Source: Tessaracoccus rhinocerotis (lineage in GTDB: Bacteria > Actinomycetota > Actinomycetes > Propionibacteriales > Propionibacteriaceae). From it: a stretch of DNA of 64,000 nt. The translations under genes were made by a program, and so were the position numbers. The DNA lies in NCBI RefSeq assembly GCF_007197885.1, contig NZ_VKKG01000001.1:1024656-1088655 (forward strand), read 5' to 3'. Below are positions 1-8,961 of this stretch, piece after piece. Every line of letters begins with the position of its first letter. Position 1 is the stretch's first letter. Under the pieces are notes generated by a model, which saw only the letters and a program-made list of their open reading frames with translations, made no database searches and was not told where the DNA came from.

Positions 1-915
1 AACCTCGAGATCTTCCCCGGTCTCGAGATGGGGCTGCCCGCCGTCGTCGTCCTCGACGGCTGCACCGTCTGGATGGAGCAGCAGTGCATCGATCCAGACG
101 TGGTCTTCGACTACGCGCCCGAGGACCACGTCTTCGGCGAGGGTCGCGACCTGCCCACCATCGCCCTCCACATGGCGGTTCCGGTGCTGAAGGTCGACGT
201 CCAGGCGCTGCGGGTGGACGCCTCCGGCAACCCTGTCGAGTCCAGCGCCCTGCCCGCATTCTCCGCCGACCTGCTGGGCCGCGACGCCGGCCTCAGCCTC
301 TGGTCGTGGGACGGCCGGGTGCAGCAGTCCGACGGACTCGTCGTCGAGGTCGAGCCGGGCGACTACGCCCTGCGCCTCGTGGCGCACGAGGCCGACGGTG
401 ACGGCGGCACCCAGGTGTGGACCTCGCCGGCGTTCGGCTACAAGAACGCCCAGCCGGAGCCGACGCCGACCCCGACGCCCACCCCGTCGCCGACCCCGAC
501 GCAGCCGAACCCGCAGGTGGACCTGTACTCCACCCCGGGATACCACCACGTCAACGGCCGCAAGTGGTTCACCGTGTGCGAGCCCTACTCGCAGACCGTG
601 CGCTGCCGCACCAGCATCATGGCCACCACCGTGGTGCAGGAGCAGGGGCAGTACGTGGCCAAGAACGCCTGGGTGTTCAACAACCTCACCTACCTGCCCT
701 CCGCCAAGTCGCTGTGGACCAACAATCCGCTGGGCAACGCCGGCGCCTGGACTGCCGCTGACGGCCGCAGGTGGCGCACCGAGTGCAACACCCCCACCAC
801 GGGTCGCAACGGTTGCCGCAGCTACGTGGAGTCCCGAGTGATCGAGGTGAACCCCGCCGGTGGCTTCCAGTGGACCACCAAGTGGGTGTTCAACAACATC
901 GTCCGCTTCAGCTGA
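1..915 (+). CDS. C-terminal part of a secreted protein with four-cysteine WVFNN domain
   Basis: The reading frame is open from base 1, so the true start lies left of the window; a Met at 28 is the first inside it. The visible part is a beta-rich region of about 140 residues, then a Pro-Thr linker typical of exported modular proteins, then a domain of about 130 residues. Numbered from that Met, the domain spans 165-295 and has paired cysteines at 184/193 and 253/263 and two WVFNN motifs. The same domain ends the GHL10 protein at 12763-14448 and begins the mature protein at 6637-7632. It looks like a substrate- or wall-binding module, but I know of no assigned function. It is followed by a strong hairpin. 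Confidence 0.75.
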   Translation, partial: NLEIFPGLEMGLPAVVVLDGCTVWMEQQCIDPDVVFDYAPEDHVFGEGRDLPTIALHMAVPVLKVDVQALRVDASGNPVESSALPAFSADLLGRDAGLSLWSWDGRVQQSDGLVVEVEPGDYALRLVAHEADGDGGTQVWTSPAFGYKNAQPEPTPTPTPTPSPTPTQPNPQVDLYSTPGYHHVNGRKWFTVCEPYSQTVRCRTSIMATTVVQEQGQYVAKNAWVFNNLTYLPSAKSLWTNNPLGNAGAWTAADGRRWRTECNTPTTGRNGCRSYVESRVIEVNPAGGFQWTTKWVFNNIVRFS

Positions 916-932
916 GGCACTGACGAGAAAAA

Positions 933-972
933 GACTGCGGCCCGTCCCCTCTCGAGGGGGCGGGCCGCAGTC
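933..972. terminator. Hairpin between convergent genes
   Basis: A long GC-rich stem (GACTGCGGCCCG with CGGGCCGCAGTC) closes over a short CTCGA loop region. On the minus strand it is followed by a run of T (AAAAAG at 928-933 on the plus strand), so it could end leftward transcription from fba. It lies just behind the stop of the rightward secreted-protein gene and could act in both directions. Confidence 0.7.
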
Positions 973-984
973 GTAGGTCCCGGT

Positions 985-1130
985 GGTCGAGTAGGGCGCC
1001 CAGCGCCCGTGTCGAGACAACGGTCCTCCCGTTGGTCGAGTAGGGCGCCCAGCGCCCGTGTCGAGACCCCAACCAGCCGGATCTCGACACGTCACCCGCT
1101 CGTACCTCGCGGGCTCCTACTCGATCAACG
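985..1130. repeat. Cluster of three GGTCGAGTA/GTGTCGAGACC palindromic repeats
   Basis: Two near-identical units lie at 985-1018 and 1034-1068. Each runs GGTCGAGTA, then a self-complementary GGGCGCCCAGCGCCC core, then GTGTCGAGAC. A third unit in opposite orientation and of another core type is at 1082-1130. The cluster fills the gap between convergent genes. The same family recurs at 5565, 7652, 18049 and 55430. Confidence 0.85.
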
Positions 1131-1138
1131 GGCGGCGG

Positions 1139-2161
<1,023 letters not shown>

Positions 2162-2257
2162 GGATGCCCTCTTTCCTAACAGAGACTGGGTGTTGCCAGC
2201 CTATCGCGTCGTGCCCGGAGCGAGACCGCGGGGCCACTATGCAGGAGCCGAGGCGGC

Positions 2258-2797
2258 TCAGAGCATGCGATCCATGTCACTGACGTCGAGACGCACCCGC
2301 CCCAGCGAGCGGGCGCTGGTGGCCGAGTCGATGGCCGAGGGCATGGCGTCGAGGAAGCTCATGGGGATCTTCGCCGCGGGTCGGCCGCCCACCTCGAGGA
2401 CCAGGCTCGGCCCGGCGCCGAGGCTCGAGCCGCTGATCTTGAGGGCGCTCACCTCGGCCCAGTCGGCCCGCACCTGCCGGGGGTGGACGAACTCGATGCC
2501 ACGGGCGTCGATGTGGAGGGCGTCGCCGTGACCGATGGCGGCGAGGTCCCTCTTGGCGCGACTGAGGCCGACCGCCGAGATGGTCATCCAGACCGCCGTC
2601 GAGATGGCCCACAGCACGTAGATGCCGATGATGACGCCGGTCCCCCAGCCGGGGTTGAGGAAGTAGACCACTGCCGTCAGGAACACCAGCGAGATGATCG
2701 CGGAGATGATGCGGAACCGGAGCGCGGTGCGCTGGCGCACCACCCGCTGTGCCGTCGGGAGGGGGGTGAGGCCGACGGTGAATCGCTCAGGCAGCAT
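2258..2797 (-). CDS. Two-helix membrane protein of unknown function
   Basis: A protein of 179 residues. Residues about 25-75 contain two closely spaced hydrophobic helices (VFLTAVVYFL and GVIIGIYVLWAI), followed by a soluble beta-rich C-terminal part of about 90 residues containing short strands, such as LVLEVGG and VRLDVS, in a pattern resembling small PH-like or YcxB-like domains. That resemblance is only by eye. It begins 19 bp after the TrmH-family gene, so the two are probably co-transcribed. I do not recognise the family and assign no function. Confidence 0.75.
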   Translation of the reverse strand: MLPERFTVGLTPLPTAQRVVRQRTALRFRIISAIISLVFLTAVVYFLNPGWGTGVIIGIYVLWAISTAVWMTISAVGLSRAKRDLAAIGHGDALHIDARGIEFVHPRQVRADWAEVSALKISGSSLGAGPSLVLEVGGRPAAKIPMSFLDAMPSAIDSATSARSLGRVRLDVSDMDRML

Positions 2798-2816
2798 GGC
2801 TGCAATGCTAGCGCCG

Positions 2817-3485
2817 TCAGGGCTTGGGGAGGTGCTGGAGTCCCCAGTGGTACATGGCGATCGCGGCGGCGGCGCCTGCGTTCATGGAGCGGGTGGAGCC
2901 CAGTTGGGTGATGGCCACCAGACGCTCGCAGCCGGCCACCATCTCGTCCGTCAGCCCCGGCCCCTCGGATCCGAACACGAGGCAGCATCGCTCGGGCAGT
3001 TCCGCGTCCTCCAGCGGCACCGACGAGGGCAGGTTGTCCACCCCGATGGGCGTGATCCCACGCTCGGCCAGCCAACTGAAGAGGGCGGCTTCGTCGGCGT
3101 GGTGGAAGACGTGGAGGTAGCGGTCGGTGACCATGGCGCCGCGGCGGTTCCAGCGTCGTCGTCCGACGATGTGGACGCCGCCGACGTTGAAGGCGTTGGC
3201 CGTGCGGACCATGGAGCCGATGTTGAAGTCGTGCTCCCAGTTCTGGATGGCCACGTGGAGGGGCGAGCGGCGCTCGTCGAGGTCGGCGACGATGGCCTCG
3301 AGGTGCCAGTACCGGTACTGGTCGACGACGTTGCGGCGGTCACCGTCGCGCAGGAGGTCGGGGTCCAGGCGGGGATCGTCGGGCCAGGGCAGCGGGTGCG
3401 GACCGACCCCGACGGTGGGCGCCGTCGGGTCGGCCGGTTCTTCGGTACTCAGTGCGTCACTGCTGGTAGGGAGGCTGGTAGCCAC
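2817..3485 (-). CDS. TrmH (SpoU) family tRNA/rRNA 2'-O-methyltransferase
   Basis: SAM-dependent ribose methyltransferase of the SPOUT class. The three family motifs are visible: NIGSMVRTANAFN (motif 1, about residues 89-101), LVFGSEGPGL (motif 2), and QLGSTRSMNAGAAAAIAMY (motif 3), the last two forming the trefoil-knot SAM pocket. The 222 residues fit the family. The target nucleotide cannot be told from sequence. The first Met at 3485 makes a 29-bp overlap with the end of lemA; a later non-ATG start is possible, because the first 40 residues are low-complexity. It sits inside the leftward run lemA - this gene - membrane protein. Confidence 0.93.
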   Translation of the reverse strand: MATSLPTSSDALSTEEPADPTAPTVGVGPHPLPWPDDPRLDPDLLRDGDRRNVVDQYRYWHLEAIVADLDERRSPLHVAIQNWEHDFNIGSMVRTANAFNVGGVHIVGRRRWNRRGAMVTDRYLHVFHHADEAALFSWLAERGITPIGVDNLPSSVPLEDAELPERCCLVFGSEGPGLTDEMVAGCERLVAITQLGSTRSMNAGAAAAIAMYHWGLQHLPKP

Positions 3486-4251
3486 CCTGCTGCGGCTGCT
3501 GCGGGGGCTGCTGCTGCGGCTGCTGCGGGGGCTGCTGCTGCGGCTGCTGCTGGTACTGCGGCTGCGGCACCGGGTTGGCCGACGGCGCGGAGTACTGCTG
3601 CTGCTGGTGCTGGCCCGGGTTGGGCAGCTGGCCCTGTCCCTGACCGGTGGGGCGCTGCGAGATCTCGCCGAAGTTCACGCCCGGAGCCTGGCGCACCTGC
3701 GGGTCGTTGACCTCGAAGTAGGTGGCCTTCTCGAAGTTGGCGAAGCCGGCGATGATGTTGCTCGGCACGGTCTCGATCTTGGTGTTGTAGTCGCGCACGT
3801 TGGCGTTGTAGAAGCGGCGCCCGGCGGCGATCCGGTCCTCGGTGTCGGTCAGCTCACGCTGCAGCTCGAGGAAGTTCACGTTCGACTTCAGCTCGGGGTA
3901 GGCCTCTACGGAGACGATCAGGCTGCGCACTGCGTTCGACAGCTCACCCTCGATGGCGGCGCGCTGCTGGTTGGGGGCGCCGTGGGCCTGGTTCGCGAGG
4001 GCGGCGGCGCTGTTGCGCAGCGACGTGACCTGCTCCAAGGTGTTGCGCTCATGGGCGGCGTAGCCACGCACCGTCTCCACCAGGTTGGGGATCAGTTCGT
4101 AGCGGCGGTTCAGCTCGACGTCGATCTGGCGCCACGACTCCTGGATCAGGTTGCGGCCCTTGATGAAGCCGTTGTACACCCCGAATCCCCAGAACACGGC
4201 GATCAGGCCGATCACCACGATCACGGCGAGGATGCCCAAGATGATTTCCAT
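3457..4251 (-). CDS. lemA: LemA family membrane protein with Gln/Pro-rich tail
   Basis: LemA-fold protein: one N-terminal membrane helix (residues about 3-25), a short stretch, then a four-helix domain to about residue 200 with the family signatures NLIQESWRQIDVELNRRYEL and FYNANVRDYN. After residue 200 comes a low-complexity tail very rich in Gln and Pro, an addition to the normal LemA length of about 185-200. LemA proteins are widespread, and their biochemical role is not settled. The ATG at 4251 has GGAGTTGCA just upstream. It lies 50 bp after pyrE and overlaps the TrmH-family gene. Confidence 0.93.
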   Translation of the reverse strand: MEIILGILAVIVVIGLIAVFWGFGVYNGFIKGRNLIQESWRQIDVELNRRYELIPNLVETVRGYAAHERNTLEQVTSLRNSAAALANQAHGAPNQQRAAIEGELSNAVRSLIVSVEAYPELKSNVNFLELQRELTDTEDRIAAGRRFYNANVRDYNTKIETVPSNIIAGFANFEKATYFEVNDPQVRQAPGVNFGEISQRPTGQGQGQLPNPGQHQQQQYSAPSANPVPQPQYQQQPQQQPPQQPQQQPPQQPQQGGYQPPYQQ

Positions 4252-4301
4252 TGCAACTCCTTAACGGATGGATCAGAGCCAAGCGTACTGGGACTGTCGG
4301 T

Positions 4302-4841
4302 TCACAGCCCGAGATCTTCCAGACCGAGCGCGAAGCGGTACTCGAGCCCGGCGTCGGCCACCTTCTGGGCGGCCCCGGTGCCGCGGTCGACGACCACCGC
4401 GACTGCGACGACCTCTCCCCCGGCCTCCCGGACGGCCTCGACCGCCGTGAGTGCCGAGCCGCCCGTGGTGGAGGTGTCCTCGACCACCAGCACGCGGCGG
4501 CCCGCGACGTCGGTGCCCTCGATCCTGCGCTGCAGGCCGTGCTGCTTGGTGTTCTTGCGCACGACGAACGCGTCGAGGCGGCCCCCGGCGGCGGCGCGCG
4601 CGTGCAGCATGGCGGTGGCGACGGGGTCCGCGCCGAGCGTGAGTCCGCCGACGGCGTCGAAGTCGAGGTCGGCGACCAGTTCGTTCATGACGCGGCCGAC
4701 GACGGGCGAGGCGGCGCCGTCGAGGGTGACGCGGCGCATGTCCACGTAGTAGTCGGCCTCCTTGCCGGAGGCGAGCGTCACGCGGCCGCGGACGACGGCG
4801 AGTTCGCCGACGGCGTCGATGAGGGTCTGCTTGTCAGTCAT
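4302..4841 (-). CDS. pyrE: Orotate phosphoribosyltransferase
   Basis: Cytoplasmic enzyme of de novo pyrimidine synthesis; joins orotate and PRPP to give orotidine monophosphate. The 179 residues are the compact bacterial form. Visible motifs are GKEADYYVDMR near the N-terminus, the mobile loop VRKNTKQHG, and the PRPP-binding motif VLVVEDTSTTGGSA. The open frame extends much further upstream, but the ATG at 4841 gives the normal PyrE N-terminus and forms an ATGA overlap with the stop of the sortase gene, indicating translational coupling. Placement directly behind a sortase is not a usual pyrimidine-operon context. Confidence 0.96.
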   Translation of the reverse strand: MTDKQTLIDAVGELAVVRGRVTLASGKEADYYVDMRRVTLDGAASPVVGRVMNELVADLDFDAVGGLTLGADPVATAMLHARAAAGGRLDAFVVRKNTKQHGLQRRIEGTDVAGRRVLVVEDTSTTGGSALTAVEAVREAGGEVVAVAVVVDRGTGAAQKVADAGLEYRFALGLEDLGL

Positions 4842-5515
4842 TTGGTCTCCGTTGAGGTCAGGACACCGAAGCCGACCGAGCGGTCCGGTGTCGGGTAGAG
4901 GTCTTCGCAGGTGGTCAGGGTGATGAGCGCCTGCGTGGGGTCCAGGTCGTCGCGTCCGGGGACCGGGTCCAGCACCCAGGCCTCGCCCTCGTCGACGGTC
5001 AGGTCCGCGGGCGCGGAGTTGATGGTGTAGGTGAAGACCTGGTGCACGCCCTCGACCAGCACCTCGTCGCCCACCTGCAACCGGCGCAGGTCGCGGAACG
5101 GCTGGGCGCCGGTGATGCACCGGCCGGCGACGGCGAAGTTGCCCACCTGCCCGGGCTGGGACGTGCCGGGGTACCAGCCGACGCCGTGGCCCAGTGACTC
5201 GTCATCGATGCCGACGGAGACGGGCCACTGCCACGACTCCCCCAGCGCCGGGATGCGCAACAGCCACTGCGCCCGTCCGGGCTCCGGATCGGCGACCAGG
5301 GTGGGTGTCTCGGGATCTGCGGGCGGCTCCTCGTCCGCCCAGCGCTGCTCCAGCTCGGCGACGGCCTCGGCGGCCGCGTCCTGCGCCGCAAAGCTGCTGC
5401 CCCAGTAGAGCCAGGTGCCCCAGCCCGCGAGGCCGAGGACCGCGACGAGCAGCACGATGCCAAGCACCAGCAACGGCGAAACGCCTTGGGAAGCGCTGCG
5501 ACGGGCTCGGGACAT
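4838..5515 (-). CDS. Class E-like sortase lacking the catalytic histidine
   Basis: Membrane-anchored sortase fold of 225 residues: one N-terminal helix (about 13-38), an Ala/Glu-rich stalk, then a sortase beta-barrel with GWYPGTSQPGQVGNFAVAG, PFRDL..L..GDEVLV and TLTTCEDLYPTPDR. The cysteine (TLTTC) and downstream arginine expected for catalysis are present. The histidine that normally follows the AG of the NFAVAG strand is replaced: the sequence reads AGRCITG where active enzymes have AGH. Housekeeping sortases attach surface proteins to the peptidoglycan stem; this one may be inactive or specialised. The gene starts the leftward run and overlaps pyrE by 4 bp. Its upstream side carries a palindromic repeat cluster. 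Confidence 0.88.
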   Translation of the reverse strand: MSRARRSASQGVSPLLVLGIVLLVAVLGLAGWGTWLYWGSSFAAQDAAAEAVAELEQRWADEEPPADPETPTLVADPEPGRAQWLLRIPALGESWQWPVSVGIDDESLGHGVGWYPGTSQPGQVGNFAVAGRCITGAQPFRDLRRLQVGDEVLVEGVHQVFTYTINSAPADLTVDEGEAWVLDPVPGRDDLDPTQALITLTTCEDLYPTPDRSVGFGVLTSTETK

Positions 5516-5564
5516 GCACCCACCCTATTGGAGGCCCCGACTGCCGGACCACCCGCCGACCGGA

Positions 5565-5671
5565 GGTCTCGACACGCACGGCTCGTACCTCGCCGGACTA
5601 CTCGACCGACGAGTTCGGGCTCCGCTGGTCGAGTAGCGACTGCGAGGAACGAGCGGCCGCGTGTCGAGACC
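5565..5671. repeat. Two opposed palindromic repeats
   Basis: An inverted unit at 5565-5607 (GGTCTCGACAC...TACTCGACC) and a direct unit at 5627-5671 (GGTCGAGTAGCG...GTGTCGAGACC) lie between the sortase start and the end of the neighbouring leftward gene. Their cores contain GAGGAACGAGCG, which marks the second core type of this repeat family, also seen at 18049-18358. Confidence 0.85.
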
Positions 5672-5693
5672 CCACCGATGCCTGAACACTGGC

Positions 5694-6509
5694 TCAGGAG
5701 AACCAGAGCTTGCTGCCCGACGGCTCGGGCGAGGGTTCGGCGTCGGCGTCGGTGAACGGTTCGGCGTCGCTGATCCAGTTGCGCACGTCCCTGCCGTCCA
5801 ACCAGCGGTACCCGAAGGGCAGCTTCCCGGACTCGCGGCGGATGCCGCCCAGGTCGGGGCGCGTGGTGGAGCCGACCAGGAGCAGGTTCCCGAACCGTTT
5901 CCCCTTGTGGACCGGGGCCTCGGCGCCCACGATGACGTGGCGCCAGCGCTCGGCGATGCCTGCGGCGACGCGCTTGGCCCACCGGAACGGGGCCCTGTCC
6001 GTGACGTTGGTGATGACCAACTCGGGGCCCCGGCCGATGCGGCGGATGTCGTCCAGCGCCTGGGCGGTGACCAGTTCGCCGGGCACTTGCGAGCCGTCGA
6101 AGGCGTCAAGGATGACTGCGTCGGCGTAGGCGTCCGGCATGGCGGTCAGGCCGCTGCGGCCGTCGACGTCGCGCACCTTGATGCCCGAGCGTGGGGGCAG
6201 CGGGAGCTTGCGGCGGACCTCGGCGGTGAGCTCGACGTCCGGCTCGCACACGATCTGCGCGGTTCCCGGGCGGCGGTGGGCCACCCAGCGCGGCACCGAC
6301 ATCCCCGCGCCGCCGATGTGGATGATCCGGAGTCGGTCGTCGGGCGGCAGGTCGAGGATGGTGTGGTCCAGCACCATCGCGATGTGCTGCACGTACTCGA
6401 ACGCGAGGAAGTCCGGACGCGCGGGATCCACCCATGACTGCGAGGTGTCGCCGAACCTGACGGCGAAGGCTCCCGGGACGGTGTCGTCGGGGACGAGGCG
6501 GTCGGGCAT
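5694..6509 (-). CDS. Spermidine-synthase-like SAM-dependent protein
   Basis: A 271-residue Rossmann-fold protein of the polyamine aminopropyltransferase superfamily. After a short N-terminal beta region come motif I IIHIGGAGMSVPRW (about residues 62-75), an acidic residue after the next strand (VCEPDVELT), a DVDG turn and VILDAFDGSQVP, the layout of spermidine synthases and related actinobacterial methyltransferases annotated as fused-type spermidine synthase-like proteins. The amine-binding acidic cluster of true spermidine synthases is not obvious, so the substrate is unknown. ATG at 6509; it is divergent from the secreted-protein gene at 6637. Confidence 0.82.
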   Translation of the reverse strand: MPDRLVPDDTVPGAFAVRFGDTSQSWVDPARPDFLAFEYVQHIAMVLDHTILDLPPDDRLRIIHIGGAGMSVPRWVAHRRPGTAQIVCEPDVELTAEVRRKLPLPPRSGIKVRDVDGRSGLTAMPDAYADAVILDAFDGSQVPGELVTAQALDDIRRIGRGPELVITNVTDRAPFRWAKRVAAGIAERWRHVIVGAEAPVHKGKRFGNLLLVGSTTRPDLGGIRRESGKLPFGYRWLDGRDVRNWISDAEPFTDADAEPSPEPSGSKLWFS

Positions 6510-6636
6510 GGCCGAAGACTACCGTCGCGGTGAAGCAGTGGCCACGTACCCATTGCCGCCGCCCATTGCCCGGCGTAGCGTGAAACGCAAGATCCGGGGT
6601 CCGCCGTGGATCCCGCCTCAACGAGGAGGAATGACT

Positions 6637-7632
6637 GTGAAGCTATTGCGTACCGTCATGGCGATCCTGGCCACCGCCGCCACCATGCTCACTCTCGGTG
6701 CCGTGAACACCGCCCGGGCCGACGTCTACACCCAGCCCGGCGGTCACGCCGTCAACGGTCGTCTCTGGCAGACCGAGTGCAGCATGTACTCCAGCACCGT
6801 CGTGCGCTGCCGCACCGACATCTGGGCCACGCAGGTCAAGTACCAGGGCGGCCACTACGTCCGCGTCACGGACTGGGCCTTCAACAACCTCACCTACCTG
6901 CCGTCACCCCGGGGACAGTGGGCGAACAACCCGCTCGGGAAGACCGGGACCTGGACTGCCACCGACGGTCGCCAGTGGCGCACGGTCTGTGACACCCCCG
7001 AGACCGGCTCCAACGCCTGCCGCAGCTACGTGATGGCACGCGTGGCATCCGCGACGGCGACGCCGTCGGGCTGGTCCTACTCGGTTGAGTCCAAGTGGGT
7101 CTTCAACAACATCGTGGTGTTCTCGACGGCGTCGCGGCCACCGGTGCACGACGTGCCGCCGAGCGTCCTGGAGACTGCGAAGCTCAGCCACGGCGGATTC
7201 GGGCCGCTGGCGGTCGGGGCGAGCCTGGTCGACCTCGCGCGACTCGGATACGTCGAGCACAACACCTCCGACGTGTGTGACTACTACGAGGTCTCCGACG
7301 AGGTGGCAGACCTCGGCCTGGCCATCGTCGCCAACGGCCACACGCTGGACGTCCTGATCGCCACCACGGCGGCGGTGGAGACCACCCTCGGGGTGAAGGT
7401 CGGCCAGACCTACACCCAGGCCAACACGGCGTACTCCGCCGGCGGCTACACGTGGGAGCACGAGACCAAGGACGGCTACCAGCCCGTCTACGTCTACAAG
7501 GTGGTCAACGGCACCAGGGAGATGCTGTTCCTCGACGACTTCGAGGCCACCTCCCTGCCGGACTCCAACACACCGATCGGGATGATCATCGTGCGGCAGG
7601 CGTCCAACACCCTGATGTGGGACGGCTGCTGA
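6637..7632 (+). CDS. Secreted protein with four-cysteine WVFNN domain at its N-terminus
   Basis: Exported protein of 331 residues. AGGAGG at 6624-6629 favours the GTG at 6637 (7-nt spacing) over the in-frame ATG at 6631, which would be 1 nt away. Residues 1-28 are a classical signal peptide ending in NTARA. Residues 29-163 are the domain shared with 1-915 and 12763-14448, with cysteines at 48/58 and 118/128 and WAFNNLTYLP and WVFNNIV motifs. Residues 164-331 are a second, unrelated alpha/beta-looking region with a lone C-terminal Cys (MWDGC) that I cannot place. Here the domain comes first, whereas in the other two proteins it is last. Function unknown. Confidence 0.85.
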   Translation: MKLLRTVMAILATAATMLTLGAVNTARADVYTQPGGHAVNGRLWQTECSMYSSTVVRCRTDIWATQVKYQGGHYVRVTDWAFNNLTYLPSPRGQWANNPLGKTGTWTATDGRQWRTVCDTPETGSNACRSYVMARVASATATPSGWSYSVESKWVFNNIVVFSTASRPPVHDVPPSVLETAKLSHGGFGPLAVGASLVDLARLGYVEHNTSDVCDYYEVSDEVADLGLAIVANGHTLDVLIATTAAVETTLGVKVGQTYTQANTAYSAGGYTWEHETKDGYQPVYVYKVVNGTREMLFLDDFEATSLPDSNTPIGMIIVRQASNTLMWDGC

Positions 7633-7651
7633 GCCCGTGGCCCACCCCGCT

Positions 7652-7920
7652 GGTCGAGTAGCTCGCCCAGCGAGCGTGTCGAGACCTAACGAAGCCCCAG
7701 AAGGTCTCGACACGGGCGCCGGGCGCCCTACTCGACCAACGCCTGAACGGAGGAGATGCCCGACCAACGGTGGAGCGGCCCACCCCGCTGGTCGAGTAGC
7801 TCGCCCCGCGACGTGTCGAGACCTAACGAAGCCCCAGAAGGTCTCGACACGGGCGCCGGGCGCCCTACTCGACCAACGCCTGAACGGCCGAGCCCTCGGT
7901 GGTCGAGTACCTCGACCACC
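7652..7920. repeat. Duplicated cassette of palindromic repeats
   Basis: This 305-bp gap between convergent genes holds only repeats. A cassette (GGTCGAGTAGCTCGCCC...GTGTCGAGACC, a spacer CTAACGAAGCCCCAGAA, then GGTCTCGACACGGGCGCC...CTACTCGACC) occurs at 7652-7737 and again at 7790-7873. The second copy has a shortened core in its first unit. A small GGTGGTCGAGTACCTCGACCACC hairpin follows at 7898-7920. Confidence 0.87.
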
Positions 7921-7937
7921 GCTCAACGGTCGACGAT

Positions 7938-8888
7938 TCAAGCCACCCCGACGACGTGGCCGACCACCTCGGAGTGGCCGGTCACCGGGGCCGCCACCAG
8001 GTCACCGAGCTGGTCCGCGGTCGCAGCGCCACAACGCAGTAGCAGGGCCGCCAGCACCACGCCGGCGGCCCTGTCCCCGCCGTCGGCGATCTTCACCGCC
8101 ACGCCGCGACCGTCCGGGAGTCCCGCCGCGAACACGCCGTCGGCACCGCTCTTGGCGATCAGTCCCGGGACCCGCTGCATGAACTGGGTGGTGCGCCGCC
8201 CGCTGCCGGCGAGCAGTTCGGGATTGGCGCGCACGGCGTCGGCCACCCGGAACTGCAGCCCGGAGCGGGCACCGGCGATCCGTCCGTAGGTCCGCGCCAG
8301 ACCGGCGATGGCGAACGCGTACACGGGCACGCCGCAGCCGTCGACGCCGATGGCCGAAACCTGCTCGTCGGCCAGGTCGTGGGTGGTCTCCCGCACGAGT
8401 CGTTGGAACGGGTGCGCGGGGTCGTCGTAGGAGCCGAGCTCCCACCCACCGGCGACGGTGCCTGCGAGCATCACGGCGTGGTTGCCGGAGCAGCCCTGGG
8501 CGATGCTCTCGGGCCCCCGACCGCTGCGGATCCACTCGGCCGCTGCGGAGGGGTCGCCGGGCAGGCCGGGGACGTTGCGCAGGGCCGACTCGTCGAGGCC
8601 GACGGCGTCCAGCGCGTCGCGGGTGGCCTGCAGGTGCGCCGGCGCGCCCATGTGCGAGGCGCAGCCGATGGCCAGTGCCGGGGCTGACGGGGCGGCGCCG
8701 GCCCGCAGCGCCGCGACGGCGTGGATCGGCTTGTTGGCCGAGCGGGGGAAGACCTGGGTGGCAGGGTCCCCGAGGGCGAACTCGACGGTGCCGTCGGGCG
8801 CGGTGACCACCCCCAGTCCGTGGTGCAAGGACTCGAGGAAGCCGCTGCGGATGACGTGCGCGACTACCGGCGCGGCTGCAAGGCTCAT
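7938..8888 (-). CDS. L-asparaginase, Rhizobium etli type II-like family
   Basis: Asparaginase_II-family protein (the R. etli/thermolabile type, unrelated to E. coli AnsB), 316 residues. Landmarks are the Ser-x-x-Lys pair in RSANKP (S50, K53), the cysteine motif GCSGNH (C133) and VDGCGVP (C185). In the characterised R. etli enzyme the corresponding motif reads CSGKH and the lysine takes part in zinc binding; here it is Asn, so activity or metal dependence may differ. Predicted cytoplasmic, releasing ammonia and aspartate from asparagine. ATG at 8888. It converges with the secreted-protein gene across the repeat cassette and is divergent from the MATE gene. Confidence 0.88.
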   Translation of the reverse strand: MSLAAAPVVAHVIRSGFLESLHHGLGVVTAPDGTVEFALGDPATQVFPRSANKPIHAVAALRAGAAPSAPALAIGCASHMGAPAHLQATRDALDAVGLDESALRNVPGLPGDPSAAAEWIRSGRGPESIAQGCSGNHAVMLAGTVAGGWELGSYDDPAHPFQRLVRETTHDLADEQVSAIGVDGCGVPVYAFAIAGLARTYGRIAGARSGLQFRVADAVRANPELLAGSGRRTTQFMQRVPGLIAKSGADGVFAAGLPDGRGVAVKIADGGDRAAGVVLAALLLRCGAATADQLGDLVAAPVTGHSEVVGHVVGVA

Positions 8889-8961
8889 CCCCGCAGGCTA
8901 GCGCGGGCGGGAATCGTCGGGTGAGCCTAGACTCGTCGCCGTCGAGCGGATACGGAGCGTG

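Noticed and set aside
3480..3600. Tandem CTGCTG/GGCTGC repeat as a mobile or satellite element
   Set aside because: It encodes the Gln/Pro tail of LemA in frame; a coding low-complexity tract explains it.
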